Source: Undibacterium umbellatum | GTDB taxonomy: Bacteria; Pseudomonadota; Gammaproteobacteria; Burkholderiales; Burkholderiaceae_D | NCBI RefSeq assembly: GCF_014284125.1 | Contig: NZ_JACOFX010000003.1 | Location: 186,001-250,000 of the forward strand | Length of the DNA stretch: 64,000 nt | Direction: 5' to 3' | In this document: piece after piece, positions 28,598 through 38,930 of the stretch | How positions within the stretch are numbered: position 1 is the stretch's first letter | Layout: each line of letters opens with the position of its first letter | Program-made: the position numbers and the translations under genes | Notes under the pieces: model-generated | Seen by the model: only the letters and a program-made list of their open reading frames with translations | Told to the model about the DNA's origin: nothing | Database searches by the model: none

Positions 28598-29139
28598 GCA
28601 AAAACCTCAGCTTCGGCTAGGGGTTTGCCCTGTGCGTCTTTTGCGGACAGTAAAGGTGCATCCGTCAAAGGCCATTCTATGCTCAGCGCGGGGTCATTCC
28701 ACAGCAGGCAACGCTCATGTTCTGGCGCCCAGTAGTCGGTGGTCTTGTACAGAAATTCTGCACTCTCGCTCATGACCAGGAAACCGTGGGCAAACCCCGG
28801 CGGTATCCACAACTGACGCTTGTTTTCTGCCGACAAGATTTCAGCCGTAACCTTGCCAAAACTGGGCGAAGACTTGCGCAAATCCACCACCACGTCAAAC
28901 ACTTCACCTGCAGTGACACGTACCAGTTTGCCCTGGCTCTGACGTATCTGGTAATGCAGGCCGCGCAAGACATTCCTGGCCGACTTGGAATGATTGTCCT
29001 GCACAAAAGCCGTGGCGACACCAGTCAGCTCGGCAAAGGTCTTGGCATTGAAGCTTTCATAAAAAAATCCGCGGTCATCACCGAAGACCCTGGGCTCCAG
29101 CAGCAGGACATCGGGCAATCCGGTTTCTATTACTTTCAT
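28594..29139 (-). CDS. rmlC: dTDP-4-dehydrorhamnose 3,5-epimerase
   Basis: Epimerises dTDP-4-keto-6-deoxyglucose at C3 and C5. The 181-residue cupin carries RGDDR-like GDDRGFFYESFN, the catalytic RGLHYQ, VDLRKSSPSFG, the IPPGFAHGF loop and Y-T-TDYWAPEHER. All conserved active-site positions look intact. Its ATG lies 3 bases after the rmlA stop. Confidence 0.96.
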   Translation of the reverse strand: MKVIETGLPDVLLLEPRVFGDDRGFFYESFNAKTFAELTGVATAFVQDNHSKSARNVLRGLHYQIRQSQGKLVRVTAGEVFDVVVDLRKSSPSFGKVTAEILSAENKRQLWIPPGFAHGFLVMSESAEFLYKTTDYWAPEHERCLLWNDPALSIEWPLTDAPLLSAKDAQGKPLAEAEVFA

Positions 29140-29142
29140 GTT

Positions 29143-30048
29143 TCAATACGCTTTCTTGTTCAAAAGTTGCAGCAGATACTGGCCATACTCGTTTTTCTTG
29201 AGTGGCTGCGCCAGTTTTTCCAGCTCGGCATCGTTGATGTAATGGCGGCGGTAGGCAATTTCTTCAGGGCAGGCAACTTTCAGGCCCTGGCGTTTTTCGA
29301 TAGTGGCAATGAACTGGCCTGCTTCCAGCAGGGATTCATGGGTGCCTGTATCCAGCCAGGCCATGCCCCTGCCCATCAATTGCACGTCCAGTTTGCCCTG
29401 CTTCAGGTATACATTATTGATATCGGTGATTTCCAGCTCGCCACGTGCAGATGGTTTGATATTGGCGGCGATATCACAAACCTGATTGTCGTAGAAATAC
29501 AGCCCAGTGACGGCATAATTGGATTTTGGCTGTTGCGGCTTTTCTTCTATGCTGATGGCATGGCGTTTGTCATCAAATTCAACGACACCATAGCGTTCAG
29601 GATCTTGCACGTGATAGGCAAATACCGTTGCGCCTTCTTGCTGCGCATCCGCCTGGCGCAATTGTGATTCAAAATCATTGCCATAATAAATATTGTCACC
29701 GAGTATCAGGGCCGTATTGGCGTTGCCGACAAACTCCTTGCCTATGATGAAAGCCTGGGCCAGGCCATCTGGCGATGGCTGCACCGCATACGTGATTTGT
29801 ATGCCCCACTGATTGCCATTGCCCAGCAGTTCGGCAAAACGCGGCGTATCCTGTGGCGTAGAAATGATAAGTATGTCGCGTATGCCCGCCAGCATCAGTG
29901 ATGTCAGCGGGTAATAAATCATGGGCTTGTCATAGACAGGCAGCAATTGTTTGGAAATTGCCTGCGTCACTGGATACAGGCGGGTGCCCGAGCCGCCCGC
30001 CAGGATGATGCCCTTGCGGGCCGAGGTATTATTCACACTATTGCTCAT
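29143..30048 (-). CDS. rmlA: Glucose-1-phosphate thymidylyltransferase
   Basis: Forms dTDP-glucose, the shared precursor for rhamnose and the 3-amino sugar. The 301 residues contain [39 protein letters not shown] and [20 protein letters not shown], matching RmlA throughout. It starts within the last bases of rmlB (4-base overlap). Confidence 0.97.
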   Translation of the reverse strand: MSNSVNNTSARKGIILAGGSGTRLYPVTQAISKQLLPVYDKPMIYYPLTSLMLAGIRDILIISTPQDTPRFAELLGNGNQWGIQITYAVQPSPDGLAQAFIIGKEFVGNANTALILGDNIYYGNDFESQLRQADAQQEGATVFAYHVQDPERYGVVEFDDKRHAISIEEKPQQPKSNYAVTGLYFYDNQVCDIAANIKPSARGELEITDINNVYLKQGKLDVQLMGRGMAWLDTGTHESLLEAGQFIATIEKRQGLKVACPEEIAYRRHYINDAELEKLAQPLKKNEYGQYLLQLLNKKAY

Positions 30049-31112
30049 GCTTGCTCTTCATCTTCATATTGCAGTGCTACCCATTTCAGGTATTCGCCTG
30101 ACTGTACCTGTTTGGTCCAGTCGTCGTTGGCCAGATACCATTCCAAAGTCTTTCTGAGACCGGTGCTGAAAGTCTCTTGCGGTTTCCAGCCTAGTTCTCT
30201 CTCTATCTTGCGGGCATCGATGGCATAGCGGCGGTCGTGGCCTGGTCTGTCAGTGATATGTTTGATCTGATCCTTGTAACTGCCGTGCGCCTTGGGTTGT
30301 AATTCATCCAGTAATTCACACAGGGTATGCACGACACTCAGATTGGTTTGCTCATTCCAGCCACCAACATTATAGGTTTCCCCCAGCCTGCCGGCTTCCA
30401 GTACCCGGCGTATTGCCGAGCAATGGTCCTTGACATAGAGCCAGTCGCGTACTTGCAGGCCATCACCATACACAGGCAAGTCCTTGCCGGCGCGGGCATT
30501 GGTGATCATCAGCGGGATGAGTTTTTCAGGGAAATGGTAAGGACCATAATTATTCGAACAATTGGTCGTCAGCACAGGCAAGCCATAGGTATGGTGGTAA
30601 GCCCGCACCAGGTGGTCAGAGGCTGCCTTGGTTGCAGAGTAAGGGCTGTTCGGCGCATAGGCCGTGGTTTCGCTAAATGCCGCATCATCTGCGGACAGCG
30701 TGCCATACACTTCATCGGTGGAAATATGCAGGAAACGGAAGTTGTCTTTATCTTCGCCTTCCAGACTTTGCCAGTAGGTGCGTGCCGCTTCCAGCAGGCC
30801 GAAGGTACCGTTCACATTGGTCGTAACAAAAGCGGCCGGGCCAACAATTGACCTGTCGACATGGCTTTCTGCCGCAAAATGGATAATGGCCCTGGGTTGA
30901 TATTCAAAAAACAAGCCGCACAGATGTGCACTGTCATTGATGTCACCCTTGACAAATACATGGCGTGCATCATTATTCAGGCTGGCCAGATTGTTCAAAT
31001 TGCCAGCATAGGTCAGTTTGTCGTAATTGAGGACAGACTCATCCGACTGGGCCAGCCAGTCCAGAACAAAATTGGCACCAATGAAACCCGCGCCCCCTGT
31101 GACAAAAATCAT
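30045..31112 (-). CDS. rmlB: dTDP-glucose 4,6-dehydratase
   Basis: Converts dTDP-glucose to the 4-keto-6-deoxy intermediate that branches to RmlC/RmlD and to FdtA. The 355-residue extended SDR enzyme has [33 protein letters not shown] and catalytic [13 protein letters not shown]. It is the first gene of the minus-strand cluster, so the operon promoter should lie in 31113-31300. I saw no JUMPstart/ops element there. Confidence 0.97.
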   Translation of the reverse strand: MIFVTGGAGFIGANFVLDWLAQSDESVLNYDKLTYAGNLNNLASLNNDARHVFVKGDINDSAHLCGLFFEYQPRAIIHFAAESHVDRSIVGPAAFVTTNVNGTFGLLEAARTYWQSLEGEDKDNFRFLHISTDEVYGTLSADDAAFSETTAYAPNSPYSATKAASDHLVRAYHHTYGLPVLTTNCSNNYGPYHFPEKLIPLMITNARAGKDLPVYGDGLQVRDWLYVKDHCSAIRRVLEAGRLGETYNVGGWNEQTNLSVVHTLCELLDELQPKAHGSYKDQIKHITDRPGHDRRYAIDARKIERELGWKPQETFSTGLRKTLEWYLANDDWTKQVQSGEYLKWVALQYEDEEQA

Positions 31113-31326
31113 GCCTCACTCCTGTAAAAAACTCTGATTTGCGCTGAATTGTTCGCAACAGGCGATTTTACTTGAGATGCGGCCAGTTTCGTTGATGAGG
31201 CTGCCTAATCTATGTGTTTATTTAATGCCTTTTAGCAATTGTTTTATCTGCGGGCAGACTTGGCCGTTCGACGCGTGATGTGAACTTGCAATTTTGCAAT
31301 CAATGATGCCAGGTTTGGGGCAAAGA

Positions 31327-31422
31327 TCATGAAGCCATGACATTGCTCTGGGATAAGCATATCCAGGCGACGGTGGCGATGGTATAAGCAATTAATAGCA
31401 GAGATATAACAGAGAGTTTCAT
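31327..31422 (-). CDS. Possible 31-residue membrane peptide
   Basis: Begins MKLSVISLLLIAYTIATVAW and consists almost entirely of one hydrophobic helix, with a short polar end. AGG lies about 9 bases before the ATG. The reading frame continues upstream into the antisense of grpE, which is not credible as coding. It could be a genuine small membrane protein or a chance frame in the spacer between rmlB and grpE. It has no recognised family. Confidence 0.35.
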   Translation of the reverse strand: MKLSVISLLLIAYTIATVAWICLSQSNVMAS

Positions 31423-31602
31423 GATGGTAACCTCGAATGATGGTGTCCCTGACACTATTTTAGGACGCCCTACGCCGGATTCCAGTAATGGATTGTCTTG
31501 GTTTTGTGACGAGATGTGTCTATTTGTACATGGGAAATAGAGGACTTGTGTGGCCTGAGATTGCCGTGAATCATGGAAGTTGAGGATTTTTTTAGATAAA
31601 GC

Positions 31603-31631
31603 CTTGAAATCGTAAGGATATATCCCCAATT
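31603..31631 (+). promoter_or_regulatory. Heat-shock (sigma-32/RpoH) promoter of grpE
   Basis: CTTGAAA (31603-31609), 14-base spacer, CCCCAATT (31624-31631). This is close to the RpoH consensus CTTGAAA-N11-16-CCCCATNT. Transcription would begin near 31638, about 30 bases before the grpE ATG, which also rules out the longer grpE frame beginning at 31630. Confidence 0.8.
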
Positions 31632-31668
31632 GCAGGGGCAATGTATGTTTTTGATTGGGAGAGTAAGT

Positions 31669-32271
31669 ATGCAAGAGCAAGAAAACCAGCACGCGGAAAA
31701 GGTAGAAATAAAAGAAGCCGCCGCTCCGGAAGTTCAACAGGAAAGTGTAATTCAAGGTGAAACTGTGCAGACATCCGCGCCGGAACCCGCACAGCCTGCC
31801 GCACCTGCAACAGAAACTGCCGAGCAAGTGATTGCCAAGCTTGAAGCCAAGGTGCAAGAATTGCAAGATTCCTTTATGCGCGCCAAGGCTGAGGGTGAAA
31901 ACATCCGCCGCCGCGCTCAGGAAGATATCAGCAAGGCGCACAAATTTGCAATCGAAGGCTTTGCTGAAGCCATGGTGCCAGTCAAGGACAGTCTGGAAAT
32001 GGCCCTGAAGATTGATACTCCATCAATCGAGGCGCTGAAAGAAGGCGTGGAAATGACGCTGAAGCAACTCAGTGCTGCATTTGAAAAGAATCGTTTGACC
32101 GAAATCAATCCTGTACAGGGTGATAAGTTGGATCCTATGAAGCATCAGGCTATCTCCATGGTACCTGCTGAGCAAGATGCCAATACTGTCGTGACGGTAT
32201 TGCAAAAAGGTTATACCATTGCCGACCGTTTATTGCGTCCGGCTTTAGTGACAGTAGCGCAAGGAAAGTAA
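31669..32271 (+). CDS. grpE: Nucleotide exchange factor GrpE
   Basis: Releases ADP from DnaK in the chaperone cycle. The 200-residue protein has an acidic, low-complexity N-terminus, a long coiled-coil helix (about 60-110, [16 protein letters not shown]...[16 protein letters not shown]) and the C-terminal beta-wing with [20 protein letters not shown]. The ATG at 31669 follows GGGAGAG and lies downstream of the predicted RpoH promoter start. Confidence 0.95.
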   Translation: MQEQENQHAEKVEIKEAAAPEVQQESVIQGETVQTSAPEPAQPAAPATETAEQVIAKLEAKVQELQDSFMRAKAEGENIRRRAQEDISKAHKFAIEGFAEAMVPVKDSLEMALKIDTPSIEALKEGVEMTLKQLSAAFEKNRLTEINPVQGDKLDPMKHQAISMVPAEQDANTVVTVLQKGYTIADRLLRPALVTVAQGK

Positions 32272-32278
32272 GAAAAGC

Positions 32279-32320
32279 GTAAAAAACACGCAGAAATGGC
32301 TTGAAAAGCGTGTTTTTTAC
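32279..32320 (+). terminator. Terminator or attenuator between grpE and dnaK
   Basis: Perfect 13-bp stem GTAAAAAACACGC / GCGTGTTTTTTAC with a 16-base loop, starting 8 bases after the grpE stop. The T-run is inside the right arm. It suggests that grpE transcripts end here, wholly or partly, and that dnaK has its own start within 32321-32427. Confidence 0.65.
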
Positions 32321-32427
32321 CATATATCCGAAACAGACGAGTCAGATTCTGCTAATTCAATTGAAATTAATAAAGCAGACCGATTCACCAACATTGACAA
32401 AAAAATCTACATTCTGAGGGAATTATC

Positions 32428-34371
32428 ATGGGAAAAATGATTGGTATTGATTTGGGTACAACCAATTCTTGCGTTGCTATCATGGAAGGCGGCCAGCCAA
32501 AAGTGATCGAAAATGCAGAAGGTGCGCGTACTACGCCTTCCATCATTGCATATCAGGAAGACGGCGAAATTCTGGTAGGCGCATCCGCCAAACGCCAGGC
32601 TGTTACAAATCCTAAGAACACACTGTTCGCGGTCAAGCGCTTGATCGGTCGTAAGTTCGAAGAAAAAGAAGTGCAAAAAGACATCGGTCTGATGCCTTAC
32701 ACCATTTCCAAAGCTGACAATGGCGATGCATGGGTGTCCGTGCGCGACAAGCGTCTGGCACCACCGCAAATTTCTGCTGAAGTTTTGCGTAAAATGAAAA
32801 AAACCGCTGAGGACTACCTCGGTGAAGAAGTGACAGAAGCAGTGATCACTGTTCCTGCTTACTTTAATGATGCACAACGTCAGGCAACCAAAGATGCTGG
32901 CCGTATCGCCGGTCTGGATGTCAAACGCATCATCAACGAGCCAACAGCTGCTGCGCTGGCCTTTGGCCTGGACAAAAAAGAAAAAGGCGATCGCAAGATT
33001 GCAGTATATGACCTGGGTGGCGGTACTTTCGACGTATCCATCATTGAAATCGCTGACGTAGATGGCGAGATGCAGTTTGAAGTGTTGTCCACGAATGGCG
33101 ATACTTTCCTCGGCGGTGAAGATTTCGATCAACGCATCATTGATTACATCATCGACGAATTCAAGAAGATCAATGGCCTGGACTTGTCCAAAGATCCTAT
33201 CGCTTTGCAACGTATCAAGGCATCTGCCGAACGTGCAAAAATCGAATTGTCGAGCTCGCAACAGACAGAGATCAACGAGCCTTACATCGCCATGGCAAAC
33301 GGCGCACCTGTGCATTTGAATTTGAAAATCACACGTGCCAAGCTGGAAGCCCTGGTAGAAGAGCTGATCCAGAAAACAATCGATCCTTGCCGCATGGCGA
33401 TCAAGGATGCAGGCGTGAAAACTACAGATATTGACGACATCATCCTCGTCGGTGGTATGACACGTATGCCAAAGGTGCAGGAGATTGTTAAAGAATTCTT
33501 CGGCAAGGAACCGCGTAAAGATGTGAACCCTGATGAAGCCGTTGCCGTTGGTGCAGCGATTCAAGGTTCCGTTTTGTCTGGTGATCGTAAAGATCTGTTG
33601 TTGCTGGACGTGACACCTTTGTCCCTGGGTATCGAAACCCTGGGTGGCGTCATGACCAAGATGATCCAGAAGAACACGACTATCCCGACCAAGTTCAGCC
33701 AGGTATTCTCTACTGCAGACGACAACCAGCCTGCGGTAACCATCAAGGTGTATCAGGGTGAACGTGAAATCGCTGCTGGCAATAAAGGCCTGGGCGAATT
33801 CAACCTCGAAGGTATTCCACCATCAGCCCGTGGCACGCCACAGATTGAAGTGACTTTTGATATCGACGCCAATGGTATTTTGCATGTAGGTGCAAAAGAT
33901 AAAGCCACAGGCAAAGAAAACAAAATCACCATCAAGGCAAACTCTGGTTTGACTGAAGATGAAATCCAGAAAATGGTGAAAGACGCTGAACTGAACGCGG
34001 AAGAAGACAAAAAGGTCAAGGAATTGGCTGAGTCCCGCAATCAGGGCGACGCTTTGGTGCACTCCACCAAGAAAGCGCTGGCTGAACATGGCGAGAAACT
34101 GGAAGCTGGCGAAAAAGAGAAAATCGAAGCCGCCATCAAGGAACTGGAAGATGTATTGAAATCCGGTGACAAGGCTGAGATCGACACCAAGCTGGGCGCA
34201 TTGTCCACAGCATCACAAAAGCTGGGTGAAAAAGTCTATGCCGACATGCAGGCGCAACAGGCCGCTGCAGGTGCAGCTGCTGGTGGTGCAGGCGCTGCCG
34301 GTGCAGATGCCAAACCTAAAGATGATGATGTAGTTGACGCTGACTTCAAAGAAGTCAAAGACAGCAAGTAA
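32428..34371 (+). CDS. dnaK: Molecular chaperone DnaK (Hsp70)
   Basis: ATP-driven chaperone working with GrpE and DnaJ. The 647 residues include phosphate-1 loop [55 protein letters not shown] and the linker [14 protein letters not shown]. The substrate domain follows, then an Ala/Gly-rich tail ending [12 protein letters not shown] good AGGG ribosome-binding site precedes the ATG. A long antisense frame across it is a codon-bias artefact. Confidence 0.98.
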   Translation: MGKMIGIDLGTTNSCVAIMEGGQPKVIENAEGARTTPSIIAYQEDGEILVGASAKRQAVTNPKNTLFAVKRLIGRKFEEKEVQKDIGLMPYTISKADNGDAWVSVRDKRLAPPQISAEVLRKMKKTAEDYLGEEVTEAVITVPAYFNDAQRQATKDAGRIAGLDVKRIINEPTAAALAFGLDKKEKGDRKIAVYDLGGGTFDVSIIEIADVDGEMQFEVLSTNGDTFLGGEDFDQRIIDYIIDEFKKINGLDLSKDPIALQRIKASAERAKIELSSSQQTEINEPYIAMANGAPVHLNLKITRAKLEALVEELIQKTIDPCRMAIKDAGVKTTDIDDIILVGGMTRMPKVQEIVKEFFGKEPRKDVNPDEAVAVGAAIQGSVLSGDRKDLLLLDVTPLSLGIETLGGVMTKMIQKNTTIPTKFSQVFSTADDNQPAVTIKVYQGEREIAAGNKGLGEFNLEGIPPSARGTPQIEVTFDIDANGILHVGAKDKATGKENKITIKANSGLTEDEIQKMVKDAELNAEEDKKVKELAESRNQGDALVHSTKKALAEHGEKLEAGEKEKIEAAIKELEDVLKSGDKAEIDTKLGALSTASQKLGEKVYADMQAQQAAAGAAAGGAGAAGADAKPKDDDVVDADFKEVKDSK

Positions 34372-34380
34372 TACACACTG

Positions 34381-34477
34381 TGACGGGCGTGCCCGTCATG
34401 ACGCGCCGGGTGGCTCGCTTTGCGGTGCCTGCCCGGCGTTTGCGCTTAAGTTTGATGCTTAAGTTTTGGCTTAAGTT
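34381..34477 (+). repeat. dnaK-dnaJ spacer with hairpin and triple GCTTAAGTT repeat
   Basis: A TGACGGGC/GCCCGTCA palindrome (34381-34398) is followed by a CGCCGGG...CCCGGCG palindrome. Then GCTTAAGTT occurs three times, at 34444, 34457 and 34469, spaced 13 and 12 bases. The hairpins have no T-run. The direct repeats sit just upstream of dnaJ and could be a binding site or simple slippage products. Confidence 0.5.
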
Positions 34478-34504
34478 CAAGAACAATACTGAGGTTAACA
34501 AGAG

Positions 34505-35629
34505 ATGGCGAAGCGTGATTTTTACGAGATTCTTGGGCTAGGCAAAAACGCCACCGAAGACGAGATCAAAAAAGCTTATCGCAAAATGGCGATGAAGTAC
34601 CATCCGGACCGTAATCCGGATAGCAAGGTCGCGGAAGAAAAATTCAAGGAAGCCAAAGAGGCTTACGAGATGCTTTCCGACAGCCAGAAGCGCGATGCCT
34701 ATGACCGTTATGGTCACGCCGGTGTCGATCCCAATATGGGCGGCGGCGGTGGCGGCGGTGCTGGTGGTTTTGCCGATGCCTTTGGTGATATTTTTGGTGA
34801 TATTTTTGGTGGCGGTGGTGGTCGCCGTAACGCCGGCCCGCAGGTGTATCGCGGTGCTGATTTGCGTTATAACCTGGAAATCTCGCTGGAACAGGCTGCC
34901 AATGGTTTTGATACCACGATCCGCGTACCTAGCTGGGATTCTTGCGATACCTGCCATGGTTCCGGCGCCAAGCCAGGCACTTCGCCAGTCACCTGTACCA
35001 CTTGCGCTGGCCATGGTCAGGTACGCATGCAACAAGGCTTGTTCAGCATACAGCAGACTTGCCCCAAATGTCATGGCACAGGCAAGATGATTCCTGATCC
35101 TTGCACTGCTTGCTCTGGTGTAGGCCGCATCAAGCGTAACAAAACACTGGAAGTTAAAATACCAGCAGGTATAGACGATGGCATGCGCATCCGTTCATCC
35201 GGTAATGGTGAACCAGGTGTCAATGGTGGCCCTCCGGGTGATTTGTATGTAGAAATCCATATCAAGCAACATCCGGTATTTCAGCGCGAAGGCGATGACC
35301 TGCATTGCGAAATCCCGATTTCCTTTGTCAAGGCAGCTCTAGGTGGCGATATCGAAGTCCCGACCCTGAGCGGCAAGGCATCGTTCACCGTGCCTGAAGG
35401 CACGCAGTCTGGCAAGACTTTCCGCCTGCGCAGCAAGGGTGTGAAGGGTGTGCGTTCTGGTTATGCTGGTGACTTGTTCTGCCATGTTGTCATCGAAACA
35501 CCGGTGAAGCTGACAGAAAAGCAAAAAGAACTCTTGCGTGACTTCGAAAAGTTGACGGTAGAAGGTGGCCCCAAGCACAACCCGCAAAGCAAAACCTGGA
35601 TGGACAAGGTCAAGAAATTTTTTGAATAA
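34505..35629 (+). CDS. dnaJ: Chaperone DnaJ (Hsp40)
   Basis: Stimulates DnaK ATPase and delivers substrates. The 374 residues comprise a J domain with the HPD motif (KYHPDRNPD), a Gly/Phe-rich region (about 78-108) with duplicated FGDIFGD, and a four-module zinc-binding region ([32 protein letters not shown]). The substrate-binding C-terminal domains follow. All cysteines are present. A strong terminator follows. Confidence 0.97.
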   Translation: MAKRDFYEILGLGKNATEDEIKKAYRKMAMKYHPDRNPDSKVAEEKFKEAKEAYEMLSDSQKRDAYDRYGHAGVDPNMGGGGGGGAGGFADAFGDIFGDIFGGGGGRRNAGPQVYRGADLRYNLEISLEQAANGFDTTIRVPSWDSCDTCHGSGAKPGTSPVTCTTCAGHGQVRMQQGLFSIQQTCPKCHGTGKMIPDPCTACSGVGRIKRNKTLEVKIPAGIDDGMRIRSSGNGEPGVNGGPPGDLYVEIHIKQHPVFQREGDDLHCEIPISFVKAALGGDIEVPTLSGKASFTVPEGTQSGKTFRLRSKGVKGVRSGYAGDLFCHVVIETPVKLTEKQKELLRDFEKLTVEGGPKHNPQSKTWMDKVKKFFE

Positions 35630-35648
35630 GTCTGTTTAATCCAACACG

Positions 35649-35681
35649 AAAGCCTGCCAGTATCTCTTGGCAGGCTTTTTT
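35649..35681 (+). terminator. Rho-independent terminator of dnaJ
   Basis: 11-bp stem AAAGCCTGCCA / TGGCAGGCTTT with loop GTATCTCT, running into a T-tract. It starts 20 bases after the dnaJ stop codon. Confidence 0.9.
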
Positions 35682-35887
35682 GTTGCCGCTGGGGATAGAA
35701 TGTATTTTCTTATGTCTCAAGTCCTGAATTTTGCAATAGTTTAAGGTAGCATTCTGATACTATTGTGAGATAAAGCAGCTGCTGAATCTCGCTGAGTGCA
35801 GGATGGTATCAAGCCACAAACAAGCCCCGGATTGAAACCCGCTGTCGGGACATTTTTCAGGACATATTTCAGCATACTAAGGCCTTG

Positions 35888-38866
35888 ATGGATAATTCAT
35901 ACATAGGCATGTCATCCAGATATCCCAGATTATTTGCGCTGGGAGCGGCACTGATTGTGTTTTTTGGTTTTTGGGCAGTCGACAATAATGAGCGTGAGCT
36001 GGCTATCCAGAAACAAAAGGTCGAACTCATAGAAAAACTGGTGGTCTTGCGCGCCAAACTGGGTGCGGGTCTGACCTCGAATATTTCAGCAGCCAGGGTG
36101 CTGGCCGTCACCTTTGCCACCAAGCCGGATTTACCAGAACAGGAGTTCAAGGTACTGGCGGCAGAAGTGGCGAATGCCAATCCCAGTATCCGTAATCTGG
36201 TGCTTGTCAAAGGGACCATCGTCAATTATGTCTACCCTTACCAGGGCAATGAAAAAGTCCTGGGTGCCGATTATCGCAAGCTGCCACAGCAATGGCCTGT
36301 CTACCAGCGCATGATGGAAGAGCGCAATATACAAATTGCCGGACCACTAAACCTGGTGCAAGGTGGGACTGGACTGGTAGTGCGCATACCTGTGTATCAA
36401 CATGAAAACCGCGATGAATTTCTTGGTTCGATTGCCATGGTGGTCAATTACGACGGATTGCTGGAACAGGCAGGTATCGCCCAGATGCAAAAGGAGATCC
36501 AGCTGGCAATACGCGGGCGCGATGCCAAGGGCAGCAAGGGAGAGGTCTTTTTAGGTGAGAGTAGCCTGTTTGGCAGCGACGCCGTTACCCAGAGCATCAT
36601 TTTGCCGGGCGGTAGCTGGGAACTGGCAGCTTTGCCGCTAGGTGGGTGGCAGGGTGCCACCAGATTGTCGAGATTCATCGAAGTCTTTGGCCTGGTAGTT
36701 TGCCTGATGGTCTGGATGCTCAGTTACCAGTCCATTATCAGACACAGACAGCGTGACTTGAATGCCCGAAGTTTGCGCGAAAGTGAAGCACTGCTACGTT
36801 TGCGCAACGAAGCCTTGAGCGCAACTTCGCAAGGGGTGATGATAGCTGGCAATGATGGTCATATCAATTACGTCAATCAGGCTGCCTGCCATTTGAGTGG
36901 CTATAAACAGGACGCCTTGTATCAAAAAAAACTGGCTGATTTGTTTGCGCCCGAGGTGGCTGCCATGCTGGCTGAAGACAGTGGAGAAAAAAAGCCGCTC
37001 ACTTTGGAATACAGCAGGCAAAGCGATCCTGGACAGCAACTCTGGTTGGAACTATTACTGACGCCAGTGCATGATCAGCACGGACATTTAGAGCAATATG
37101 TGGCCTTGTTAAGGGATATCACTGACAAAAAACTGGCCGACAAAGAGCTGGAAATTGCGGCCATGGCGTTTGAGACGGAAGAGGGCATACTCATCACTGA
37201 TGACAAACTGCAAATCTTGCGTGTCAACAAAGCCTTTACCCGCATCACTGGCTACGAGGCCACTGAAGCCGTAGGTCAGAGCACCCGGCTATTGCAATCA
37301 GGCCGCCATGACGAAGTTTTTTATACTCAGATGTGGGAAGAAATACGCCTCAATCATCGCTGGCAGGGTGAGTTATGGAATCGCCGCAAGAATGGTGAAA
37401 TTTATTCGGAACGTCTGGTGATCTCTGCCGTCCTGGGTAACGATGGCAGCGTGACCAATTATGTCGGCTCCTTCAACGATATTACCGAGTACAAGGTCTC
37501 CGAAGAAAAAATTCATCAACTAGCTTTTTTCGATCCGCTGACGGGTTTGCCGAATCGCCGTCTCTTGCTCGACAGGCTGGCACGCGCCCTGGCCTTGAGT
37601 CGCAGACACCAGCGTTATGGCGCCATCCTGATGATAGACCTGGACAATTTCAAAACCCTGAATGATACCCAGGGCCACAATATGGGTGACATGCTGCTGA
37701 CTCAGATAGGCAAGCGCATCCACGCCTGTGTACGGGCTGACGATACAGTATCACGCACAGGTGGTGATGAATTCGTGGTTTTGCTGGAAGGCCTGCATGA
37801 AGAAGTGCAGCATGCGGCCAGCCTGGCAGAACACGTCGCTGAAAAAATTCGCCTGACGCTGAGCCAGACCATCAATCTTGGTCATATCGACTATGAAAGC
37901 TCGGGCAGCATAGGCATTACCATGTTTGGTGTGGAAGCGGTAGGGATAGACGAATTATTGCGCCGCGCTGACATGGCCATGTACCAGGCAAAGGGTATGG
38001 GTAAGAATAATGTCCGCTTTTTCGACCCAAGCATGCAGGCTGCACTGGAATTCCGCACGGCCATGGAAACCGATTTGCGTCATGCCCTGATGCATCATCA
38101 ATTTATTTTGCATTATCAGTTGCAGGTCAGTGCTTTGGGTGACCCGATAGGTGCAGAAGTCTTGCTGCGCTGGAAGCATCCTGGCCGTGGCCTGGTGTCG
38201 CCGCTGGATTTCATTCCACTGGCAGAAGAAACCGGCCTGATCCTGCCCATAGGTTTATGGGTACTTGAAACTGCTTGCAGACAAATCACCACCTGGGCCA
38301 GTGACCCCGTAAAATCCGGCATGCAACTGGCTGTGAATGTCAGTGCCCGCCAGTTCCGCCATACTGGCTTTGTAGGAGATGTGACGCGCATCTTGCATGA
38401 AACCGGTGCCAACCCGGTCTTGCTGAAACTGGAATTGACAGAAAGTGTGGTCTTGGAAGATGTCACCAGCGTCATCGAAAAAATGCATGCCATTAAAAAG
38501 CTGGGCGTTGGCTTTTCCATGGACGATTTTGGAACGGGTTATTCATCCCTGTCTTATCTGCAACGCCTGCCCCTGACCCAACTCAAGATAGATCGCAGCT
38601 TTGTACACAATCTGCCGGACGATGTGAACAATGCAAATATTGTCCGCACCATCATCAGTCTGGGTGGCAGCCTGGATTTGAATGTAATTGCCGAGGGCGT
38701 AGAAACCGAACAACAGCGTGAGTTTTTGCTGCAAGCAGGTTGCCTGGCGTATCAGGGTTATCTATTCTGCAAGCCCATCCCCATAGAGGATTTTGACGAG
38801 TTTATTTCGAGCCGGCAATACCTGAAAAAAGCCGACAGCCCTAGAGTTGAAATTCAGGTAAGCTAG
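35888..38866 (+). CDS. CHASE-PAS-PAS-GGDEF-EAL cyclic-di-GMP signalling protein
   Basis: A 992-residue inner-membrane protein likely to make and/or degrade cyclic-di-GMP. Membrane helix 1 (about 14-31) and helix 2 (about 262-285) flank a periplasmic CHASE-type sensor. Two PAS domains follow (about 305-415 and 425-535, ending SFNDITEYK). The GGDEF domain carries an intact GGDEF (about 623), so a synthase activity is plausible. The EAL domain has AEVLLRW (EVL variant), DDFGTGYSSLSYL and AEGVETE, so phosphodiesterase residues are largely kept. I chose the ATG at 35888; a TTG directly upstream is unlikely. The gene stands alone. Confidence 0.93.
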   Translation: MDNSYIGMSSRYPRLFALGAALIVFFGFWAVDNNERELAIQKQKVELIEKLVVLRAKLGAGLTSNISAARVLAVTFATKPDLPEQEFKVLAAEVANANPSIRNLVLVKGTIVNYVYPYQGNEKVLGADYRKLPQQWPVYQRMMEERNIQIAGPLNLVQGGTGLVVRIPVYQHENRDEFLGSIAMVVNYDGLLEQAGIAQMQKEIQLAIRGRDAKGSKGEVFLGESSLFGSDAVTQSIILPGGSWELAALPLGGWQGATRLSRFIEVFGLVVCLMVWMLSYQSIIRHRQRDLNARSLRESEALLRLRNEALSATSQGVMIAGNDGHINYVNQAACHLSGYKQDALYQKKLADLFAPEVAAMLAEDSGEKKPLTLEYSRQSDPGQQLWLELLLTPVHDQHGHLEQYVALLRDITDKKLADKELEIAAMAFETEEGILITDDKLQILRVNKAFTRITGYEATEAVGQSTRLLQSGRHDEVFYTQMWEEIRLNHRWQGELWNRRKNGEIYSERLVISAVLGNDGSVTNYVGSFNDITEYKVSEEKIHQLAFFDPLTGLPNRRLLLDRLARALALSRRHQRYGAILMIDLDNFKTLNDTQGHNMGDMLLTQIGKRIHACVRADDTVSRTGGDEFVVLLEGLHEEVQHAASLAEHVAEKIRLTLSQTINLGHIDYESSGSIGITMFGVEAVGIDELLRRADMAMYQAKGMGKNNVRFFDPSMQAALEFRTAMETDLRHALMHHQFILHYQLQVSALGDPIGAEVLLRWKHPGRGLVSPLDFIPLAEETGLILPIGLWVLETACRQITTWASDPVKSGMQLAVNVSARQFRHTGFVGDVTRILHETGANPVLLKLELTESVVLEDVTSVIEKMHAIKKLGVGFSMDDFGTGYSSLSYLQRLPLTQLKIDRSFVHNLPDDVNNANIVRTIISLGGSLDLNVIAEGVETEQQREFLLQAGCLAYQGYLFCKPIPIEDFDEFISSRQYLKKADSPRVEIQVS

Positions 38867-38930
38867 AGTAACCGTTATTGCAACCCAAAGCGTGACGGCT
38901 AAAACGGACGCACAATAAAAGGGGAGACAA

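Noticed and set aside
31113-31326. JUMPstart/ops element upstream of rmlB
   Set aside because: The GGCGGTAG-type motif was not found on the coding strand.
31327-31941. 204-codon minus-strand frame overlapping grpE
   Set aside because: It is antisense to the start of grpE and covers its RpoH promoter; only the last 31 codons lie in free sequence and are reported separately.
32407-33564. 385-codon minus-strand frame across dnaK
   Set aside because: Long antisense frames over dnaK are a known effect of its codon usage. The product has no family and the plus-strand gene is certain.
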